A program made the position numbers and the translations under genes. Below are positions 56,284 through 64,000 of a DNA stretch of 64,000 nucleotides, in pieces. The DNA comes from Jackrogersella multiformis (lineage: Eukaryota > Ascomycota > Sordariomycetes > Xylariales > Hypoxylaceae): assembly GCA_902806575.1 (NCBI GenBank), contig CADCXD010000005.1, forward strand, positions 1,798,001 through 1,862,000, written 5' to 3'. Positions within the stretch are counted from its first letter, which is position 1; every line of letters begins with the position of its first letter. Under the pieces are notes generated by a model, which saw only the letters and a list, made by a program, of their open reading frames with translations, did no database searches and was not told where the DNA came from.

Positions 56284-58374
56284 GGTTAGTTGCTGTAGGT
56301 TAGTATCCGGGATCGTATAGCTGATGCAGGTTTCCGAACAGGCATTTCCGGTTCAGATGTGACCTGTCGCTATGGGGGGATAGATAAATGGGAATTTAAA
56401 TTCGTTCCTCCATAACGGGAGATGGCGATTGAGTTCGTCGTTTGCAAACTTTCTCTTTCATCACCCTTTCCCTCCAATCTTGACGCCTAACCTGAACCAC
56501 CTTCTCTCTGCCTTCCCACGAATTCGCCTACGTGACACAAAGCAGGGGCGATGTCCGCGTAGGCCGTCGCGATTCCAGAAGTTGGGTGGTCGTTTAAAGA
56601 AGGGTCTCAGTTTCTCCGGTTACCTGCAGGAAGCTTGGAAGCTTAGAACCTTGGAACCTTGGGAAATCTAAGTAGGGCTAAGCAGCTCAGGTGGATTAGG
56701 TATATGGATCATGGAGATTGATGTGGTTTAGTTAGATTAGGTGGATGATCACTGCTGGTGACGTGTGTAGTGGCTGTGTGTGACCGAGTGGATATATGCG
56801 ACGTGTATTGCGCTGAGTGTTCCCTTTTTTTTCTCTTTCCGTTTATTTTTATCAAAGGAGCGACGGGTTACAAAGTAACATGTAATGTAACATGCGTTGT
56901 CTATGAAGTGAAGAGAAAAAAAGAGACAATCAAACAAAATAGCAATAAGCTCAGTCAATTGATTAAAAAGACTCAAAGAGATGAGCGCGGCTGAATAGAA
57001 AGGGAGGGGGGAATAAAAGAAACGAATGAAAGAAGTAGCTCTAAGCAAAGAGTTGGGAAAGTTACATAGAAGGTAGAAGTTAGAAAGTTAGAAGTTGTTG
57101 ATGAAGGTATGAACGCGAAAAGAAAATAGTAACAACCTTGAAGCTACCCTCCCTAATGGAAGGTACAACACGATACCAATTGATGAGTTCCAGGTTTCAT
57201 ATGAGTAACCGCTACAAGCTGCACCTCATTGAACCATCCAGTCATATTGCCTGTTTTCCCGCACTAAAAGCATCCACTACAGGTAGCACATCAATAACGA
57301 GGTTTAGCGAACCGCCCCGGCAACCACACATTAGCGCTAAGTACTTCCCAATTAAACTCATTAAAGGTTACAGCGACACTAACCCAATTTTATGTGTAAT
57401 TAACTTCCAAGGTTGTCATAGGTACATTGCCCACTTTAAAACTTGAGCCTCGACTCTCGAGATGAGGTAGGTAGGCCGAGACAGCATCTCAGAGCAATCT
57501 TGACCAATACGATATCTTGACCAACACAATAATAAGGCAGGTATTGCAGATTTATATTTCTATCTTCTCTTGAGCGGTGTATGTATATGTCCAAACTAGA
57601 ATACGTAGTTCTGCATGCATACCTAATATACCTATACTCAGGTATATATGCTTATGATCATGTACCTAGGTGTACATAGGTAGTATTATTATTATGTTAC
57701 ATAGGATGTACATAAGGAAATTAATGTACAACAAGCTTAGTCCCTTATCTTTAGCCAACCAGATGTCACCCAGTGCCTATTTAGGTAGTCAATTTTATTA
57801 AGCCTCTTTCCGCCACAAAACTCTATTCAGCACGGACGCGGTCGTCGTCCGGTCTACGGGTGTCTCTCAATTGGGGTAAGTACCTTGGTAGTACCGGTAT
57901 ATCGGACTTCCTAAACGACCCCGGCTGCACGGGAACTACGGAAGGTATCACTATTAAAGCAAACTCGAGTAAATTCAGGGACAAACATAGCGACAACTTC
58001 GATATAATATTCAACTACCTTAGTACTCAACTACCATATGTACCCTTTACATCGAATCCATCTTCCAATACCCAACATATCCAACGTCTATTTCAAATCA
58101 ACTCAACTCTCAACCCTCTTATTCCATACTCATCATGGGGTATAGAAAAAAGCAAAACAGAACGGCATCTCCCCATGAATCAGTCAAGACTTTTAAGCCA
58201 TGCACCAACCAGCCCAACAGCCCCAATTCAGACAAAAATATCCGGAGACTCCCATATCTATGTAGCCCAAGGCAGTAAACCTTCAACGCCAATGAACCCA
58301 ATCGAAAAGCCTTCCATCATAGAAGCTTAGGTCTTATAACGCAACATATGCCATATCGTTCATTATTCATGCCT
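56284..58374. other. Intergenic between two minus-strand genes
   Basis: No supported gene. The left part is the promoter of the GAS2-domain gene. A 156-codon open frame at 57860-58330 (+) opens with GTG, has no early ATG and no recognisable domain, and is not called. CCTA/GGTA fragments cluster near 57610-57690. Confidence 0.5.
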
Positions 58375-61300
58375 TTAGGACGGGGTGCCCTGCCCTACGC
58401 CGTCGAGCAAACCCAGATTAAAATTCGCCGATCCGTCGATCTGGCTCATTGTTACCAAGCCGTTGCCTGTTGCTCCACCCTTGCCCTCGCCGGGGAACTG
58501 TAACCATTGGTCAAAGTCGATGTTAGTACCCGTCAGCGCGTTCCAGTCGAATTCATCATGATTATCGAGACTATCGAAGTCCATATCTATGTCCATATGT
58601 CCGGCATGTCCATCTGAGGACCCACTGGCGCTCGGTGTAAGCACGTCCTTCTCAGTATGTGGGGGGGAGTGGACCGTGGTCGTGATCAGATCAGCAGACG
58701 GCATAAATTGTTGCGCTGCCGACTTGGAGAATAGGTTCGCCTCCTGCGTCGTGGCGTAGGGTGCATTCTCCGGCGGTGGCGTCGCCATATGATCAATTCC
58801 CCTCGTCGTCGTCGTTGTCGTCGTTGTCGTAGTAGCGAATTGAGGTATTGTTGTCTTGACATTGCCCAGGACGCCGTTGTGGTTGTAAGCCTGGTTCTGT
58901 GCGACCTGCAAGTCAATAGCTGCTTTTCGCAATGCTGCATCTAAGAACGCAACCGCATAATCGGCAGCGGCGTAGATGTCACGCAGTTTCTCCATGACCT
59001 TCATGCATTGCTTGAAGCTGCGCATAGCAATATCACGAGGCTGTGGCAGCGGACTCTTCATCTCCAACAGATGAATGATCATGGCAGGGAGAATCACGGT
59101 GACACCGGTAGTGGGGAGGTACTTCTCGAGCCTCAAAGCGTGCAACTCGGCGACCATGCGTGTGATTTGAGCCGCGGCTTCACGCACCCTCGTCCGGGAC
59201 ATCTCTTGAACCTGTACCGACGTCTGAGGGGCATGCGTCGGCGATGACGGGAGGAACTGGGGCCGATGGAGAGCAGATATGGTTGTATAGTACACCATAT
59301 GTAAGAGATTTCGTTGCACAGCGATTGTTGCGCGGCCATTCTTAAGGTCCAGCGCAGACAACGGTCTATACTGACAGCAGGCCGGGAGCGATTGTACCCA
59401 GGATAGGAGCTCCATGTCGCACGAATTCACACTCCCCACATTGTCGAGCTGCTTGTTAGGGAACAGCATCATCGTGCTGTTTGTCGTATTCTCCGCCCTC
59501 GATTTATCTCTGATTAGGACCGAGTACTGTGCCTTCAGCATGTGGCTAATGCAAAGACAAAGCTTTGCTTTCGCGACGCACATCAAAGCGAGTTCTCGCT
59601 GCATCATAACGTCGCGCACCAGGGTGCATTCGGGGCCAATGATTTGGATTTCGTCTGCGAGCGGCTCGACCTCGAAGTCGTGTTCGTCCAACATTGGCAC
59701 GTCAAAATCCTCATCCTTTATTCGTGTCGGTCGCCGCATGCCTAGGGCGATCAAGCGATCCCGCATAAAGCACGACCACCATATCCTCTTCCACAATCTC
59801 TGTTTCCGCGGTGTCATGTTGGTGTTGGCCGGGTTTCGATGCAGACCAATGGTGTGTGCCAGCGAGATTGCGACTCCCATCCAGTGCCATGTGTCCTTCT
59901 GATCGTCCGGTGTCTCATACCAGTATGTCATCAATAACAGTCCCTGCACTAGGATAAGACGGTCACTCTCGTAGTCGAAGTCGTACAGAAGCTATATCTG
60001 TTAGTACCTATACTTCGAACATCAAGTGGCATGCTTACCCTAGCCTTAGAGAAGAACTCTCTACGAGCAGCTTTCCTGCTGGCATAGCCCGACTCCTTAA
60101 GATACTTTACGTCGACGAAGGCAGTGGCCGCAAACATAATAGATTGGTAAAGGAACAAGCTCGCTTGTCCGTACAATCCATCTCGGGCATTGATCATGCT
60201 CAGGAAATCATGTAGCTCTATGAGAGGCATGTACGGATGAACATACTCGATGTACGCGGTGAGTAGAGCATTCTGAAGACTAGGGCTAGGCAGCGTAAGG
60301 GCTCCCTTGGTATGAAGATACGTCACATCTTCAGGCGCAATCTTAGCCGGAAGGGGTCGGATGAAGGCAGGTAGCTGCGAGGACGCATCGGGCTCCTCGA
60401 GCGAGTTGAGGAACTGCGCAGTCCTCAAAGTCCCAGGGGTTGCAGCCGAGCTTGAGTTCGGATTCTGACATGTGTTTGGACTCGGCCAGATACTAGGATA
60501 CCTCGATCCATTATTGCTAGCTTGGAGATTGGAAAGCAATACCGGGTCAGGACGTAGACCTGATCGTTGATCTAAAGCACATGTGAGCCCTCGTGATCAA
60601 ACTAGGGATGTCTAATAATATCGGGACGTCCCACCCCACACGGGGTTTGTTTGACACATTTGCTGACTTGCTGACGGGTTGACGTATTTTGCATGTGAAA
60701 TTCGAGGGGTCCACCATCTTCAACTTACATAGCAAATGAGGAACGTGACTTTCTAGGCCTCCGTCTAATGTCGCCCCTGAACTAGTTACATCATTACTAG
60801 CAGATGAAGACTGAGTTGCCTCGCTAGCGCGGCGCAACGGCTGTGCAGCAGAAGCGATGGCAACCGGATTTGCGGGTTTCGCTCTCAATTGTGCCTCGGT
60901 AGTCTGCGGGGCCGTGTGGGATTGAGAGGCAGATGAATTCGAATGAAAGAGATTCTTTCTGTTCGGCACAAAAGTGACAGGGGTGGTTAGTTTCGCCGCA
61001 ACAAATAATAATAATAAGGCAAAAAATGGTATTTGGAGATTTGGAGCTGAATGAGGAAAGACTTGGAGCATGACGCAATGAAGGTTGAATCATGAGGCAG
61101 CAATTGGATCAATCAATTGCAATGCAATGCAATGTAATGACTGAGATTGGAAAGATGTAATGTTTGTAACTTACCGTCTGCGGCGGCTTTCTTGCACAAT
61201 GCACTCAACGTTGTCCCATCTGCAATTTCCACAAGGGGCACCTTCAACGACATCACACCTTACTTTTCGGCTCCTACAGCTGATACAGGCTCTCGCCGCT

Positions 61301-61494
61301 CTCCGCTTTGTCACCTTTGTCGAGCCATTGGGTTCCGAGGTCGAGGCAGATCGCTTCTTAGATTGTGAACTCGTATCCGACGAAGCCGCCCTCTCCTCGG
61401 AATTTGGTGAGGTAGGATCCATCGTGGCAGCGTTTACCGAATCGTCAGTGTGTTCCTCGGGTGAACGGACCGCGAGGATTTCTTCGGTAGTCAT
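58375..61494 (-). CDS. Zn2Cys6 transcription factor, FarA/CTF1-like
   Basis: Four exons (61494..61175, 60958..60729, 60571..60039, 59991..58375) give 899 aa; introns are 216, 157 and 47 nt. The zinc cluster is at residues 70-98 (ACISCRSRKVRCDVVEGAPC then GNCRWDNVEC; CX2CX6CX7CX2CX6C), preceded by the basic KRRAAR and followed by QESRRRRK. The fungal-specific MHR domain occupies about 250-650, with YIEYVHPYMPLIELHDFL, ESDRLILVQGLLLMTYWYE, HWMGVAISLAHTIGLHR and RLWKRIWWSCFMRDRLIALGMRRPTRI. The C-terminal ~200 residues are low complexity, with a poly-Thr tract and an acidic end that may activate transcription. The combination resembles FarA/FarB and cutinase transcription factor 1, which govern fatty-acid and cutin catabolism; which paralogue it is cannot be decided by eye. 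The Zn2Cys6-MHR class is firm. Confidence 0.9.
58801..58837. repeat. CGT/TGT codon repeat encoding poly-Thr
   Basis: A (CGTCGT/TGT)n tract which on the minus strand encodes about ten consecutive threonines in the low-complexity C-terminal part of the FarA/CTF1-like regulator. Confidence 0.85.
61115..61139. repeat. TGCAA pentamer repeat in intron 1
   Basis: Four to five TGCAA/CAATG units within the unusually long (216 nt) first intron of the FarA/CTF1-like gene. Probable simple-sequence slippage. Confidence 0.75.
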
Positions 61495-64000
61495 GTTGAA
61501 TGGCTGTTTCTTAACGAGACAAAGAGTCTCTGGCTTCTACTAAAAGTGAGAAGGTGAGAAGGTACGGGAAGAAGTATTTTTTGAATAATAGGAGTTGTCC
61601 TGGATTATCTCAAGGGGGTTTCGAGTTTCGGTGTAGATTGACTAGCGGGTGCGTCTCTTGGAATGTGTAAGTGTAGGTCACGAGTGGACGCTAGCTGTAA
61701 GTTGTGTCTGGCCGTCGATGTTTGCGGCGACGAGACTAAGCGGGAGAATTTTCTCTCCCGCTTCTTGCTTCCACACCGAACAACAACTTGTAATGGTGAT
61801 CTTTGAATTCGGGACAGCATGAGAAGGTTTTGAAAGACGTAAAATCGTAAAGAAAAGACGGGTGGATAGGACGGGATTGTGGAGGTGGATATGGTGGGGG
61901 AGGCAATGGTATTATTTATCCCATGGATATTTCATTGTTACTACCCACGCGGCCATAAATGAATACCATAGTACCTCTCTGGGAAAAGTTGCCGGTCCAC
62001 CAGATTCCCGATGGGGCTCACAACCGTACTTTCGGGGTCTAATAACTTGCATGCGATCCTTGTGGAAAACCTAGCTTCGTCGTCCCCATAATAAGTGTTC
62101 GCGTGCGTCTTCTACCATTGGCTTCAGCAAGGAACGCTTTCGTTAGACTAACGTTAGAGAGATCAAACGGGCTCTCACATGCCCACACTCGAAGTAACTG
62201 GTAAGGCCTGTAGCCTCGTCATCCTTGTGACTTGAGGATCCTCTTAAACAGCAAGAGACTTTCTGAATGTAGGAATGTGATTTGTCCATTAAGAGAACGA
62301 ATAATAGGTACCTACCTTCCTTCTCACCTCGTCTATACTGCATACGTACCTAGTGTAGGTAGGTACACAAACCAGTGTGTCCACAACAATGGCCAACTAT
62401 GGCAATGTTGCCGTCAAAAGTCTGGGGGAGTTAAAATCGATTCCGATTCTTTTCCGTCTAACCCCAGCCTTGGCCTCCTAGGATCATGATCGGTTTCGGT
62501 CTCCACGTCCAAGTTCATATCTGGCGTAGGAGACAAACTTGGAATCTGTGGAGTAGCCAATCATCAAGACACACTACAGTAGTTCCAACTCGTCGGTTTT
62601 CCTTCAGTTTTGATTGCATCACGTTGCCGACTTTTCTATACCCAAGAAGGTTTAGCTGGCCACGATCTTGAGTCGTCTAGGGGGAAAGGAGAGAGAAGTA
62701 CACCTCTCTACATAGTATGTACCGATGACCACCAAGGGGAAGTATCCGTTAGTCATGCATATTAGACAACAAGAAGATAGTCAGGACGTCTGGCATTGCC
62801 ATTGGTCCGAAATTTAACATGTCCTTAGAGGCTCCAGCGCTTGCAAGAAGATACTACTAGCATGAAAGGGCGTGGACCGTGATGCCTAGCTACATATGTA
62901 CCTAGGTAGGTATCTAGACGTTCCTGGCATTAATGGGCACACGGACATGTATGACATAGAAGGAAACAGATACGGTTCGTGGCCGTTCACCCGGCCCACC
63001 TGAAAGATTATGGGAGATATGGGTCAGAAATACCAGAAATATCAGAAATATCCGATATAAGACCGCTTCATCGTGGAAGGCATGGATTATGTACACATGT
63101 AGTCCTTAAGGTAGAATGCAGGATACAGAATGTAGAATGTAGAATGCAAGCTGGAAGCGGATAGGGTGTCATTTGAAGAATGGTCCACTTGTACCTAAGT
63201 ACATATGTATGCAAAGATTTGCGGTAAATACCGGGATAAGAAACCGCCTTACCTAACTTAGGAAGTCAGGGGTATTTTTCGGTTCTAGTCTCGTCACCGT
63301 CGACGGTGTACGTACCTACATACCTAGGTACATTAGGTATCTTAGGTACATCCATATACTAAGTATACCTAGGATGTAGGTAATTAGTCTCTTGACTTTA
63401 AAAGTTTGGATTTCCTTACATCCATTATTAGGATACCTCTCGTATTAGGCATGTACCCAGTTTGTCTATCAGCGATGCCGCATGCTTGCCAACCCTAAGT
63501 AAGTCGAGTGGACCTCGTACCCTATAAGATTTTAGTCATTAGAATAGCCATTACTATGTATTAGACACCTTTAGCATTTCCCATCAGCTAGGTATACTGA
63601 TATGGCCTCTAGAAATTTGACTATCTGTATCGACTAGCGGGAGAAACCGGTCTCAACACTAGCAAATATCCAAATGACTGTCGACCGTGTTCGGAGATCA
63701 AGTTTGCAATCCGAATAACGGCATTGGTGGTAAATATTATGCAAATGGTTTTTATATTAGGACGTCGACGTATTGCGAATAACTCTGTAATATGAATATG
63801 AATATGTATGAATAGGAGGTACACAAGTGGTAGGAATGTGACGTATCAGTGGTGAAATTTTTTAAGGTCACGATCTATCTCAAGGATTTGTGGCGTACCC
63901 TATCAGAAAAATGCAACTTAACTCTTTCAGGTCTTCAAGGTTCTAAGGTTGTTTAAAGGAACTTAAGGCCCTGATCGGCTTAAAATGAAGCTGCGAAGCG
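61495..64000. other. Intergenic to window end
   Basis: No supported gene. The left ~370 bp is promoter and leader of the FarA/CTF1-like gene. Exact TACCTAGGTA sites lie at 62899 and 63321, with many partial copies between 63310 and 63380. Confidence 0.5.
63111..63149. repeat. Degenerate GTAGAATGCA tandem
   Basis: About four 7-10 bp units of the type TAGAATG(T/C)A in tandem, following a similar AAATATC-type triplication at 63027-63057. Simple-sequence origin is likely. Confidence 0.65.

Noticed and set aside
57860..58330. 156-codon open frame on the plus strand
   Set aside because: It opens with GTG, its first ATG is near the end, it has no domain or compositional signal, and it lies at the 3' side of the minus-strand regulator gene.

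Overview
The window is nuclear DNA of a filamentous ascomycete (Pezizomycotina, most likely Sordariomycetes; the order cannot be fixed from sequence alone). This rests on several features: genes split by short introns of about 47-220 nt with GT..AG ends and CTAAC/CTGAC-like branch sites, two Zn2Cys6 transcription factors, a Pth11-type 7TM protein, a MARVEL protein, a GH28 pectinase, and a relic Ty3/Gypsy integrase. No tRNA, rRNA, CRISPR or bacterial-type operon is visible. All exon joins were worked out by eye from frame continuity, splice signals and family consensus. They are models, not transcript-supported structures.

Layout. 1-13.2 kb carries conserved housekeeping genes: a BOR1-type borate/bicarbonate exporter (-), the mitochondrial m-AAA protease subunit YTA12/RCA1 (-), a seven-exon Pth11-like membrane protein (-), then a divergent pair, PGA2 (-) and the histone-fold gene MHF1/CENP-S (+). 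13.5-14.4 kb holds a broken patatin-like phospholipase. 16.2-19.6 kb has a MARVEL-domain protein (+) and another divergent pair, HIS3 (-) and LOC1 (+). 19.6-24.9 kb is gene-poor and contains a frameshifted Gypsy integrase remnant. 24.9-34.4 kb has a histidine-rich single-pass membrane protein (+), a Zn2Cys6 regulator resembling CLR-1/ClrA (+) and a tocopherol-methyltransferase-like SAM enzyme (+). After a 4.3 kb gap come an NAD malic enzyme (+) and a secreted GH28 glycosidase (+), which converges on a large Ser/Arg-rich protein with three CxxC modules (-). A 5 kb gene-poor stretch then precedes a GAS2/GAR-domain protein (-) and a FarA/CTF1-like Zn2Cys6 regulator (-). The last 2.5 kb is empty.

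How the genes relate. There is no convincing biosynthetic cluster or defence system. The only functional theme is loose: two regulators of classes associated with plant-polymer and lipid/cutin use, a pectin-active enzyme and malic enzyme lie within about 33 kb, separated by unrelated genes. The most striking non-genic signal is a perfect palindrome, TACCTAGGTA, with at least 20 exact copies, all outside the exons modelled here. Chance would give far less than one. No clearly novel multi-gene system was found.
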